From Halobacteriales archaeon QS_4_69_225 (GTDB taxonomy: Archaea; Halobacteriota; Halobacteria; Halobacteriales; Haloarculaceae), in assembly GCA_003020965.1 (NCBI GenBank), contig PXRL01000018.1, positions 1-63,911 of the forward strand: DNA of 63,911 bases, read 5' to 3'. Below are positions 7,779-16,138 of this stretch, in pieces (the stretch's first letter is position 1; the number at the start of each line of letters is the position of its first letter). Position numbers and translations under genes: made by a program. The notes under the pieces are model-generated. The model searched no databases. It was not told the DNA's origin and saw nothing but the letters and a program-made list of their open reading frames with translations.

Positions 7779-9614
7779 TTACTCGTCGGTCGGTGCGTAG
7801 TAGTACTCGCCCGCGGCCTTCTGCTCGCGGTCCTTCTGCGACCCCGGTTTGTTGATGCGGGGGCGGCCGGTGCGTTCGTCGCGCCGGAAGGTGACGTCGA
7901 GGTTCGCCAGGAAGGCGTTCATGCCCTCGCGCATCGAGACGGGCCGGCCGGCGTGGCCGTGCTCGGCGGGCTCGCCGTCGAAGACCTGTAGTCGGTCGGA
8001 CAGCAGGTCGATCATGTAGATGTCGTGGTCGATGACCATCGCGGTGGCGTCGTGGGTTTCGGTGTAGCGACGGATGGCCCGCGTGGCGAGCACCCGCTGT
8101 TCGACGTCGAGATGGGCGGAAGGCTCGTCCAGCAGGTAGAGATCGGCGTCCTTCGAGAGACAGGCCGCGATGGCGACCCGCTGGCGCTCGCCGCCCGAGA
8201 GGTCGGTGAGGTTCTGTTCCATCACCCGCTCGAGCTGGAGCGGCCCTGCGATCTCGGTGTTCCAGTAGGAGGTGCCGAAGGCGTCGGTGATCGAGCGCAG
8301 AAAGGCGTCGACCCGCATCGGCCGGTCGATCTCGACGTACTGAGGCTTGTATGAGATGTCGAGGTCGGCTCCGACGGTCCCCTCGTCGGGCTCCAGCCGG
8401 CCGGCAAGCAGCTTCGCGAACGTCGACTTGCCGATGCCGTTGGGGCCGACGATGCCCAGCACCTCGTTCTCCCGGATGGCGCCCCCCTCGACCTCCAGCG
8501 TGAACTCCCCGTCGCCGTAGGACTTCCGGACGTCGGGGTACTCGACGAGGGTGTCGCCGCGGGTCGCCGACCGGGGGGCGTGCTCCTCGAACTCGATGGC
8601 CTCCTGGCGGACGCGCATGTTCTCGTTTTCGAGGTAGCCCTCGAGGTATTGGTTGATGCCGCCCTTCGTCGACTTGGGCGGCGTGACGACGCCGAAGGCG
8701 CCCGGCTCGCCGTAGGCGATGTGCAGCGCATCCGCCAGCAGATCCAACACCGCGAGGTCGTGCTCGACGACGAGCATCGAGCGGCCCTCTTCGGACAGTT
8801 CCCCGACGAGTCGCGCGGCGGTCACCCGCTGGCCGATGTCGAGATACGGCGTTATCTCGTCGAGGAAGTAGAAGTCCGCGTCGCGGACCAGCGTGGCCGC
8901 CAGCGCCACCCGCTGGAGTTCGCCGCCCGACAGCGTGTCGATGGGCTGGTCGACGACGGGCCCGATGCCGAGCCGCTCGATCAGCTCGTCGGCGACGCCG
9001 CGTTCGTCGACGCCGGCCAGCAGCTCCTCGGTCCGGCCGTCGAAGCTGTCGGGAATGCGGTCGACGTACTGCGGCTTGCGGGCGACGGTCACCTCGCCCG
9101 CCCGGAGGTCCCCGAGGTAGCCCTGTAGTTCGGTGCCGCGGTAGGCCTCGAGGACGTCGTCCCAGTCGGGTTCTTCGTCGAACCGGCCGAGATTCGGAAC
9201 GGTTTCGCCGGCCAGCGCGTGGACGGCGGTGGTCTTGCCGATGCCGTTCGGCCCGAGGATGCCGGTGACGCGGCCCTCCTGCGGGGCGGGCAGGCCGTAC
9301 AGCGCGAAGCTGTTCTCGCCGTAGCGGTGGGTCGGCTCCTCGTCGAGTTCCTGCGGAAGGTTGATTATCTCCAGGGCGTCGAAGGGGCACTTCTCGACGC
9401 AGATGCCGCACGTCTCGCCGAGACAGAGGTCCTCGGAGATGGACACCTGGTCGGGGCCGCCGGCGAAGGCGCCGTCGGTGCCGTGCCGTTCCTCGCGGGT
9501 GACGATGCACTCCTCGCCCGTCCGGTTCGGGGGACAGAAGTTCGCACACTCGTAGTTGCAGCGGTCGGGCTGGCACCGTTCGAGGTCGACGACGGCGATG
9601 CTGTCGTCGGCCAT
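7779..9614 (-). CDS. ABCE1/RLI ribosome-recycling ATPase
   Basis: This 611-residue protein has an N-terminal ferredoxin-like region with two Cys clusters (CQPDRCNYECANFCP; CLGETCGICVEKCP) and two ABC ATPase domains. Each has a Walker A (GPNGIGKTT; GPNGIGKST) and a signature (LSGGELQRVAL; LSGGERQRVAI). ABCE1/RLI splits archaeal 70S ribosomes after termination and is essential in Archaea. The start at 9614 gives the canonical short N-terminus before the first Fe-S cluster. Its ATG overlaps the stop of the upstream EMC6-like gene by one base (TGATG), so the two are coupled. Confidence 0.97.
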   Translation of the reverse strand: MADDSIAVVDLERCQPDRCNYECANFCPPNRTGEECIVTREERHGTDGAFAGGPDQVSISEDLCLGETCGICVEKCPFDALEIINLPQELDEEPTHRYGENSFALYGLPAPQEGRVTGILGPNGIGKTTAVHALAGETVPNLGRFDEEPDWDDVLEAYRGTELQGYLGDLRAGEVTVARKPQYVDRIPDSFDGRTEELLAGVDERGVADELIERLGIGPVVDQPIDTLSGGELQRVALAATLVRDADFYFLDEITPYLDIGQRVTAARLVGELSEEGRSMLVVEHDLAVLDLLADALHIAYGEPGAFGVVTPPKSTKGGINQYLEGYLENENMRVRQEAIEFEEHAPRSATRGDTLVEYPDVRKSYGDGEFTLEVEGGAIRENEVLGIVGPNGIGKSTFAKLLAGRLEPDEGTVGADLDISYKPQYVEIDRPMRVDAFLRSITDAFGTSYWNTEIAGPLQLERVMEQNLTDLSGGERQRVAIAACLSKDADLYLLDEPSAHLDVEQRVLATRAIRRYTETHDATAMVIDHDIYMIDLLSDRLQVFDGEPAEHGHAGRPVSMREGMNAFLANLDVTFRRDERTGRPRINKPGSQKDREQKAAGEYYYAPTDE

Positions 9615-9931
9615 CAGGGGCTCGTCCCCGTCGTCAGCAGTACCGTCCAGCAGACGAACCACAGCGCGAAGGTCATGAACGCGACGTAGAGGAAGTCCTT
9701 CGGCCCGAAGTCGTCGACGTCGAGGTCGATCCCGACCGCCTCCAGCCCCCGGTGGAGGGGAAACTGCATGAGCACGGCCCCCGCGACCACGTAGACGCCG
9801 AGCAGGTCCTCGGGCCCGCTGGCGACGCTCGCCGAGACCACCGCCGCGACGACGCCGGCGAAGCACGCCAGAAACGTGACCGTCACGCCGCGGACGTGTT
9901 CTGCCCGCCGCTCGGCCGTGTCGGTTGACAT
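9614..9931 (-). CDS. EMC6-like membrane protein
   Basis: This 105-residue protein has three predicted membrane segments (about residues 14-36, 44-60 and 79-101) and a conserved-looking loop LDVDDFGPKDFLYVAFMTFA. It resembles the haloarchaeal EMC6-like membrane proteins found next to RLI (recalled association). Eukaryotic EMC6 is part of the ER membrane-protein insertase, so a role in membrane-protein biogenesis is a reasonable inference. It precedes rli with a one-base overlap. A weak AT-rich box lies about 26 bp before the ATG. Confidence 0.8.
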   Translation of the reverse strand: MSTDTAERRAEHVRGVTVTFLACFAGVVAAVVSASVASGPEDLLGVYVVAGAVLMQFPLHRGLEAVGIDLDVDDFGPKDFLYVAFMTFALWFVCWTVLLTTGTSP

Positions 9932-10009
9932 ACCTCACCGTCGGCCGTCCGGCGGCAAAAGCGGTTCGTTCCGCCCCTCGCTCGCGCCCGTCGAACTCGT
10001 CGAACCGTA

Positions 10010-10038
10010 CCCAACTAGTTGGGGTCAAGGCTTATTCC
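10010..10038 (+). promoter_or_regulatory. 14-bp palindrome and TATA-like box between emc6 and a wHTH gene
   Basis: CCCAACTAGTTGGG (10010-10023) is a perfect 14-bp palindrome. It is followed by GGCTTATTCCC, whose TTATT is about 31 bp before the ATG at 10065. The palindrome sits where a BRE-proximal operator would act on the small wHTH gene, possibly autoregulation. Confidence 0.5.
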
Positions 10039-10064
10039 CGAGCCTTGCGTGTGAGTTAGCACAG

Positions 10065-10343
10065 ATGGCCGATTCTGACGGGGAAGAACTCTCGGACCTC
10101 CCGCCAAGTGCGAAGCTCGTCTACAAGGTGCTCGAGTACAACGGCCCGATGACACAGAAGGACATCGTCGAGGAGTCGATGCTGTCGGCCCGGACCGTCC
10201 GCTACGCCCTCGAGCGACTCGAGGAAATCGACATCGTCACCGAGGACGTCTACTTCGCCGACGCGCGCCAGAACCTCTACGAGATCGAGACGCCGGTCGA
10301 CGCCGCCGCCGACGGGGCCGACGCGGCCGCTTCCGACGACTGA
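10065..10343 (+). CDS. Small MarR-like winged-helix transcriptional regulator
   Basis: This 92-residue protein is essentially one winged helix: residues 10-70 contain SAKLVYKVLEYNGPMTQKDI, the recognition region LSARTVRYALERLEEIDIVT and a wing (DVYFADARQNLYEI). An Ala/Asp tail follows. The start is the ATG at 10065; the frame is open further upstream, but that stretch is intergenic-like. It is divergent from emc6-rli across a perfect palindrome, which suggests it regulates itself and perhaps that operon. The target is unknown. Confidence 0.85.
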   Translation: MADSDGEELSDLPPSAKLVYKVLEYNGPMTQKDIVEESMLSARTVRYALERLEEIDIVTEDVYFADARQNLYEIETPVDAAADGADAAASDD

Positions 10344-10537
10344 TTCTGATTACTGCGAGTCGGTACCGCCGCGCGTCGAGCGATCCGACCGCTTGACGCC
10401 AGTACGGTCTCGCTTTGCCGCTGCGCCGAGAATGACCGCAATAGCCGGTACGACTGTCGCCCGCCGTGCGATCGCTCGCGGCCGGGCGCTACCCGGTCCG
10501 ACGCCCGTCAGAATCGCTCGACGACTCGACGACCCGA

Positions 10538-12388
10538 CTACTGCGGGACGACGGTGATCCGTCTGCCGTGGTCGATGGCGGCTTCGAGTTCCTCCGCGAT
10601 GGCGGAGCCCCGCGACACCTGAATCTCGCCGCCGCGGGAGACGGTCGCGGTGAAGAGGTACTCGTCGTCGGCCCGCACCTCGACGGTCTCGCCGTGGTGG
10701 TCGTCCAGCGGGACGACGACGTGGCGGTCGGTCACCTCCGGGACGACGACCTCGCCGGCGCCCCCGGAGCCGCCACCGCTGCCGCCGGAGGCGCCGCCCG
10801 GCCGGTCGTCGAACGTCCGGACGTCGATGCTGATGCCGAGGCGGTTTTCGATCTTGCCGATGCGGCCGCCGCCCTTGCCGATGACGTAGCTGATGTCGTC
10901 GTTTTCGACGTAGGCGACGGCCTCGTTCTGCCCGTTCAGCTCGACCTCGACGTGGCCGCGGGCCGCCGACCGGATCTCCCGCTCGATCTCCTGTTTGGCG
11001 ACGCGCTCGACGCCGGTGTCGTCGCCTGCGTCGGCACCCTCCAGCGGGACGGTGACGACCTGCCGGTTGAAGGTGTATATCTCGTAGGCCGGCGTGCCGG
11101 TCTCGAAGTCCTGGATGACGATGACCGGCCGGGCGAGGTCGTCCTGGGTGAGCCCGTGCGGCACCTTCACCTCCGTGGCGACGTCGTAGACGGTGTCGAT
11201 CTCGCCCGCTTCGATGTAGACGACGGTGTCGACGACCTGCGGGATCATGCCCAGCTCGACCCGGCCGACGAGCCGCTGGAGGGCGTCGATGGCCCGCGTG
11301 GCGTGGACGACGCCGATCATCCCGACGCCCGCAAGGCGCATGTCCGCGAACGTCTCGAAGTCCGACGTCTTTCGCACCTCGTCGTAGATGGTGTAGTCTG
11401 GCCGAACCATCAGCAGCGAGTCGGCGGTGTTCTCCATCGACCCCCCCAGCTCGGTGTACTGGGTGATCTCCGGGCCGACCTGGAGGTCGCGGGGCTTTTC
11501 CATCGTCTTGACGGCGAAGTCGGCGTCGTTGAGGAACTCCGCGACGGCCTGGGCGAACGTCGATTTCCCGGCGCCGGGCGACCCCGAGATGAGGGCGCCG
11601 CGGTTCCGCTCGGCAAGTCGGTCGCGGAGCTCGTCGGCGAAGGCGTAGTCGTCGAGGTCGGTCTTGACGATGGGCCGGACGGCGGTCACCTCGACGCCGT
11701 CGGCGAAGGGTGGTTCCGCGACCGCGATCCGGAGGTCCCGCACCTGGGCGATGGTCATCCCCGGCTTCGACAGCTCGACGAAGCCGTCGCTGGAGGCGCG
11801 GGCCGTCTCGACGACGTCGTCGGCGAACGACCGCATCCGGGCCTCCTCCAGCGGGTCGTCCTCGAGGGCCTGGTAGCTCATCTCGCCGACGGCGCCGCGC
11901 TTGGCCTTCGGCGGCACCCCCGTCTTCAGGTGCACCGACATCGTCTGCTCGTCGAAGAACCGCTCGACGGCGAGCCCATCGTCGTCGTCGGCGTCGTCGG
12001 TCCGGGGCTCGACGTAGTCGACGGACAGCCCCTTGGCCTCGGCGACCTCCGCCTGGACGACGTCGCTCGTCAGCAGCGTCGCGCCGTGGTCGGCGGCCAG
12101 CCCGCGGATGAGCGCGTCGACGTCGCCCTCGCCGGCGCCCGACCGCTCGGCGGCGTCCGGTCGACGGCCGACGTACTCGACGTCGATGTCGCCGTCGTCG
12201 GCGTAGTCGGCGAGCCGCTGGAGCTCCTCGAGGCCGTCCCAGCCGCTGTCACGGCCGTCGTTGGCCTGGCCTTCCAGCTCGCCGACGACGGCCTCGGCGA
12301 CGTAGACGGTGCCGTCGAAGCCCGCCGTCTCGACGCGCTCCGACACGCGGCCGTCGACGACCGCGCTCGTGTCCGGCAGAATCTCCAT
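10538..12388 (-). CDS. PIN-domain / PilT-type ATPase / KH-domain protein
   Basis: This 616-residue protein has a PIN nuclease-like domain (residues 1-125, starting MEILPDTSAVVDGRV, with acidic residues at the expected ends of strands), a secretion-ATPase-type RecA domain (about residues 245-470, Walker A SGSPGAGKSTFA, Walker B-like MVRPDYTIYDEVR) and a KH-like C-terminus (YVIGKGGGRIGKIE) with a GGSGGGSGG linker. This is the archaeal PINc/VapC-family ATPase, presumably acting on RNA; its exact function is unknown. The ATG at 12388 is 28 bp from a strong TATA box. The frame extends much further upstream, but only opposite the carboxypeptidase gene. Confidence 0.92.
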   Translation of the reverse strand: MEILPDTSAVVDGRVSERVETAGFDGTVYVAEAVVGELEGQANDGRDSGWDGLEELQRLADYADDGDIDVEYVGRRPDAAERSGAGEGDVDALIRGLAADHGATLLTSDVVQAEVAEAKGLSVDYVEPRTDDADDDDGLAVERFFDEQTMSVHLKTGVPPKAKRGAVGEMSYQALEDDPLEEARMRSFADDVVETARASSDGFVELSKPGMTIAQVRDLRIAVAEPPFADGVEVTAVRPIVKTDLDDYAFADELRDRLAERNRGALISGSPGAGKSTFAQAVAEFLNDADFAVKTMEKPRDLQVGPEITQYTELGGSMENTADSLLMVRPDYTIYDEVRKTSDFETFADMRLAGVGMIGVVHATRAIDALQRLVGRVELGMIPQVVDTVVYIEAGEIDTVYDVATEVKVPHGLTQDDLARPVIVIQDFETGTPAYEIYTFNRQVVTVPLEGADAGDDTGVERVAKQEIEREIRSAARGHVEVELNGQNEAVAYVENDDISYVIGKGGGRIGKIENRLGISIDVRTFDDRPGGASGGSGGGSGGAGEVVVPEVTDRHVVVPLDDHHGETVEVRADDEYLFTATVSRGGEIQVSRGSAIAEELEAAIDHGRRITVVPQ

Positions 12389-12410
12389 ACCCGACGTAGG
12401 GAGGTCGACG

Positions 12411-12420
12411 CGTATAAATA
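12411..12420 (-). promoter_or_regulatory. TATA box of the PIN-ATPase gene
   Basis: Minus-strand TATTTATACG is centred 28 bp upstream of the ATG at 12388, one of the clearest TATA boxes in this GC-rich window. It indicates a leaderless transcript. Confidence 0.65.
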
Positions 12421-12526
12421 CGGTGATGTGAGGGGCGGCCGCCGGCCGTGGCGAGGGACGCGATCCGTCGCCGACGCCCCGACCCGGCATCCGTGGATTC
12501 TTGCCCGCCGAACTCTGATCGTAGCC

Positions 12527-14038
12527 ATGGCAACCGAACGATCGTCGGTTCCCGAGGCGTACGACGACCTGCTGGAGCAGTACGAGCGGGCGACGTACCT
12601 CGGGGACGCGAACATGGTTCTGTCGTGGGATCAGGAGGTCATGATGCCCGAGGAAGGGACGCCGGCCCGGGCGAAACAGCGCAGCGCGGTCTCGGCGATG
12701 CAGCACGAACTGCTCGTCGACGACGACGTCGGCGCCTGGCTGGACGAACTGGAGGCGACGGAGCTGCCCGCCGAAGAGGCGGCCGTCGTCCGGGAGATAC
12801 GCCGGCAGTACGACCGGAAGGCCCGGGTCCCGACGGAGCTCGTCGAGGAGATCAGCGAGGTCACCAGCGACGCCCACCCCGTCTGGCAGGAGGCCCGCGA
12901 GACGGACGACTGGTCGACGTTCGCGCCGACCGTCGAGCGGCTGCTCGAGCTCAAGCGGGAGTACGCCGAGCACATCGACCCCGACGCCGACCCCTACGCG
13001 GTGCTGTTCGCCGACTACGAGCCGTACCTCGACCTCGAGACGGCCGAGCGGGTGCTCGAGCGGCTCCGCGACCGGCTGGTGCCGCTCATCGACGACATCC
13101 GGGCGGCCGACGCCGACCTCCACGCCGTCGAGGGGACCTTCCCCGAAGACGACCAGCTGGCGCTGGCCCGGGAGACGCTGGAGACGCTCGGCTACGACTT
13201 CGACCGCGGCCGGCTCGACACCGCTCCCCACCCCTTTTCGTCGGGAACGCAGTTCGACGCCCGCGTCACCACGCGGTTCGACGAGTCCGAGCCGCTGGAC
13301 TCGCTGGGGTCGACCGTCCACGAGTTCGGCCACGCCACCTACACCCAGGGGCTGTCGACGGACGACTACGGGACGCCACTGGGCGAGCACCGCGGGCTGA
13401 CGGTCCACGAGTCGCAGTCGCGGCTCTGGGAGAACCACGTCGGCCGGTCGCGGGCGTTCTGGGAGGGGTTCGTCCCCCGGTTCAACGACCACCACGGCAC
13501 CGGCCTCTCGGCCCGGGAGGCCTACGAGGCCGCAAACCGGGTGTACGAGGACAACCTCATCCGCGTCGAGGCCGACGAACTCACCTACCACCTCCACATC
13601 ATCCTCCGGTTCGAGATCGAGCGGGACCTGCTGGCCGGCGACCTCGACGTCGCGGAGGTGCCGGCCGTCTGGAACGACAAGATGGACGAGTACCTCGGAA
13701 TCCGGCCGGAGACCGACGCCGACGGCTGTCTGCAGGACATCCACTGGAGTCACGGCTCCTTCGGCTACTTCCCCACCTACTCGCTGGGGAGCGTCCTCGC
13801 GGCGCAGCTGTACGACGCCGCCGCCGCCGAGGTCGAAGACCTCGACGGGAAGATCCGGGCCGGCGAGTTCGGCCCGCTGCACGAGTGGCTCACCGACAAC
13901 GTCCACGCCCACGGCCGGCGGCACACCACCGACGAGCTAGTCGAGGAGGCGACCGGCGAGCCGTTCACCGCCGACTTCTTCCTCGACTACGCCGAGTCGA
14001 AGTTCGGCGCCCTCTACGGGCTCGACGCCGCCCGCTGA
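12527..14038 (+). CDS. M32-family metallocarboxypeptidase (carboxypeptidase Taq type)
   Basis: This 503-residue protein matches the M32 family in length and motifs: the zinc site HEFGH (about residues 264-268), the downstream HESQSRLWENHVGR segment supplying the third ligand, and IRVEADELTYHLHIILR near the C-terminus. It removes C-terminal residues from peptides in the cytoplasm; no signal peptide is present. It is divergent from the PIN-ATPase gene. The start MATERSSVPEAYDD is supported by the family N-terminus; the frame is open upstream, but only across the neighbouring gene. Confidence 0.95.
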   Translation: MATERSSVPEAYDDLLEQYERATYLGDANMVLSWDQEVMMPEEGTPARAKQRSAVSAMQHELLVDDDVGAWLDELEATELPAEEAAVVREIRRQYDRKARVPTELVEEISEVTSDAHPVWQEARETDDWSTFAPTVERLLELKREYAEHIDPDADPYAVLFADYEPYLDLETAERVLERLRDRLVPLIDDIRAADADLHAVEGTFPEDDQLALARETLETLGYDFDRGRLDTAPHPFSSGTQFDARVTTRFDESEPLDSLGSTVHEFGHATYTQGLSTDDYGTPLGEHRGLTVHESQSRLWENHVGRSRAFWEGFVPRFNDHHGTGLSAREAYEAANRVYEDNLIRVEADELTYHLHIILRFEIERDLLAGDLDVAEVPAVWNDKMDEYLGIRPETDADGCLQDIHWSHGSFGYFPTYSLGSVLAAQLYDAAAAEVEDLDGKIRAGEFGPLHEWLTDNVHAHGRRHTTDELVEEATGEPFTADFFLDYAESKFGALYGLDAAR

Positions 14039-14194
14039 CGGCTACCGTCCCCGCGTGAGACGGTCCCGTCCGGACGACGCGGCTCCGGACGGTATCTCCC
14101 CGGCCAATACTTGGCGGAATCGCGGCCGGCAGTACGACCCGTCCGCGACGGAAAGAAATTTGCCCGCCCTCCCCGAGTCGCGTTCCATGACCGC

Positions 14195-14307
14195 CCGACA
14201 GCCCGCCCGCCGGCCGGCCCCCGTCCGCGACGTAGCCGGCTGGCGAGCGGAGCCGATCGCCGAGGCCGGCCGACAGCCCGCCCGCCGGCCGGCACCCGTC
14301 CGCGACG
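14195..14307. repeat. Direct repeat of 38 bp upstream of agl23
   Basis: A 38-bp sequence starting CCGACAGCCCGCCCGCCGG occurs at 14195-14232 and again at 14270-14307 with one mismatch, a 75-bp period. It lies just before the agl23 ATG, within a 297-bp gap that has no other feature apart from a GTCCGGA-type inverted repeat near 14072. Confidence 0.75.
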
Positions 14308-14335
14308 GCCCGGCGCAGGCCGACGACGCCCGGCG

Positions 14336-16138
14336 ATGAACTCCGGCGACCGCACCCGCCGGGTCGTCCTCGTGGTGACCGCCGTCGCGCTCGTCGCGCG
14401 GTTCGTCCTGCTGGGGTCGCGGGTAGCGCACTTCGACGAGGCCCGCGTCGCCTGGTGGGGCCTGGAATACCTCGAAACCGGCGCGGTCAGTTACCGACGC
14501 GCGATCCACGGCCCGCTGATGCAGCACCTCCACCGGCCGCTGTTCGCGGCGTTCGGCGCCTCCGACTTCGTGATGCGGGCGCCGGTGGCGCTGGTCGGCG
14601 GCCTGCTGCCGCCCGTGGCACTGTGGTTCCGCCGCCACCTCGACGACGTCGAGGTCGTCGGTCTCGCGTCGCTGCTGGCCCTCGATCCCGTGCTGCTGTA
14701 CTACTCGCGGTTCGCACGGTCGACGGTGTTCGTCGCGGCGTTCTGCTTCGTCGCCTTCGCGGCGCTGGTCCGGTGGTACGACGGCGACGGCCGCGCGTAC
14801 CTCATCGTGGCCGCCGTCTTCCTCGCGCTCGGCGTCGGCGCCAAGGAAAACGCCGTCATCTACGTGCTCTGCTGGCTCGGGGCGGCGGCACTGCTGGTCG
14901 TGGGCTACCGCTTCCGCGTCGCGCCGCCGCTCGGCGTCGGTTCGCCGCTTCTCCCCGCCCTCGGGGCGTACCGGGACGCCTACCTGCAGGGCCCGGACGC
15001 GAGCCGCCGGCTGAGTCGACTCGGCGCCGGCGTGCTCGGTTCGGCCGTGGTCGGCGTCTTCCTCTTTTTTCTCCTGTACGCTCCCCGGGGTGGGGAGGCG
15101 GGGCTGTGGACCGGTAACCTCGGTGCGACCCTCGACGCCACCTGGGGGGATATCTCCGGCGGAATGAACTACTGGTTCGACCAAAGCGAAAAGAACGACC
15201 TCGAACAGTACCGCAGCAACCTGGAACGGTTCGTCCGGATCGGCATCGAGTACGCCGGCGCGCTGGCGGCACTCTCGGTCGTCGGGTTCGTGGCGGAGCT
15301 CTCGCGCCGCGGCGAGACGCGTCGGCTGGTTCTCGGCTGTAGCTATTGGGGGTTCGCGAGCGTCGTCGGCTACCCGCTCGGGTCCGACATCTCGCCGCTG
15401 CCCGCCTGGATACTCGCCAACGCGCTGGTGCCGCTCGCGGTGCCCGCGGCGGTCGGCGTCGGGACGCTCGTCGACCTCGGCCGCGAGGCGCTGGTCGACG
15501 ACGACCGGATCAGCGCCGCCATCGTCGCCGTCCTGTTGGCGGCGGCGGCCGGACACGTGGCCGTCGTCGGCGTCTCGGCGGCGTTCGTCGAACCGACCGG
15601 CCCCGACAACGAACTCGTGCAGTTCGCCCAGCCCCAACAGGAGATGCGCGAGCCGGTCGATGCGACCGTCGCCGTCGCCGAGCGCCACGAGGGCGACCCG
15701 GACGTGCTGTTCTACGGCACCGGCGACGTCACCGACGCCGGCGGGACCCGCTCGCCGGAGCGGATCGCCTGGATCAGTACGCTCCCGTGGGCGTGGTACC
15801 TCGACGGCGCCGGCGCCTCCGTGACCGCGGTCGACGTCTCCGGCGACGAGCCGCTGCCCGAGGACCTCCCGCCGGTCGTGGTCGCGGAGGCCGACTGCGC
15901 GCTGGAGCGGGCCGTCGACTGCCGGCGGGCGCCGGAGCGGCTCGTCGTCGACGACGGCGACCGGTCGCCGCGGCTCGCCGAGCGGGTCCCCGACGACTAC
16001 CGCCGGTACGGCGTTCTCCACCGCTCGACCGGCGGCAACTCCTTCGACGGGATGGTGGTGTACGTCGACCCGGCGGTCGCGGGTCAGGCGTCGCCGGCCA
16101 GCGCCAGCCGCTCCCAGCGCGGCCCGGCCCGACGATAG
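14336..16138 (+). CDS. agl23: Agl23-type flippase activity-associated protein (TIGR03663 family)
   Basis: This 600-residue polytopic membrane protein begins with a signal-anchor (VVLVVTAVALVARFVLL) and shows about ten hydrophobic segments. It has the GT-C/PMT-like motif HFDEARVAWWGLEYL in the first loop, where the family places its catalytic-type acidic residue. TIGR03663 proteins include Agl23, linked to lipid-linked oligosaccharide flipping in haloarchaeal protein glycosylation; the assignment here is by overall pattern. The C-terminal 150 residues are soluble. Its last 55 bp overlap the convergent ABC permease gene. Confidence 0.8.
   Translation: MNSGDRTRRVVLVVTAVALVARFVLLGSRVAHFDEARVAWWGLEYLETGAVSYRRAIHGPLMQHLHRPLFAAFGASDFVMRAPVALVGGLLPPVALWFRRHLDDVEVVGLASLLALDPVLLYYSRFARSTVFVAAFCFVAFAALVRWYDGDGRAYLIVAAVFLALGVGAKENAVIYVLCWLGAAALLVVGYRFRVAPPLGVGSPLLPALGAYRDAYLQGPDASRRLSRLGAGVLGSAVVGVFLFFLLYAPRGGEAGLWTGNLGATLDATWGDISGGMNYWFDQSEKNDLEQYRSNLERFVRIGIEYAGALAALSVVGFVAELSRRGETRRLVLGCSYWGFASVVGYPLGSDISPLPAWILANALVPLAVPAAVGVGTLVDLGREALVDDDRISAAIVAVLLAAAAGHVAVVGVSAAFVEPTGPDNELVQFAQPQQEMREPVDATVAVAERHEGDPDVLFYGTGDVTDAGGTRSPERIAWISTLPWAWYLDGAGASVTAVDVSGDEPLPEDLPPVVVAEADCALERAVDCRRAPERLVVDDGDRSPRLAERVPDDYRRYGVLHRSTGGNSFDGMVVYVDPAVAGQASPASASRSQRGPARR

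Noticed and set aside
12389..13924. Long N-terminal extension of the PIN-ATPase frame
   Set aside because: The extension is the complement of the M32 carboxypeptidase gene. A strong TATA box 28 bp before the ATG at 12388 fixes the real start.
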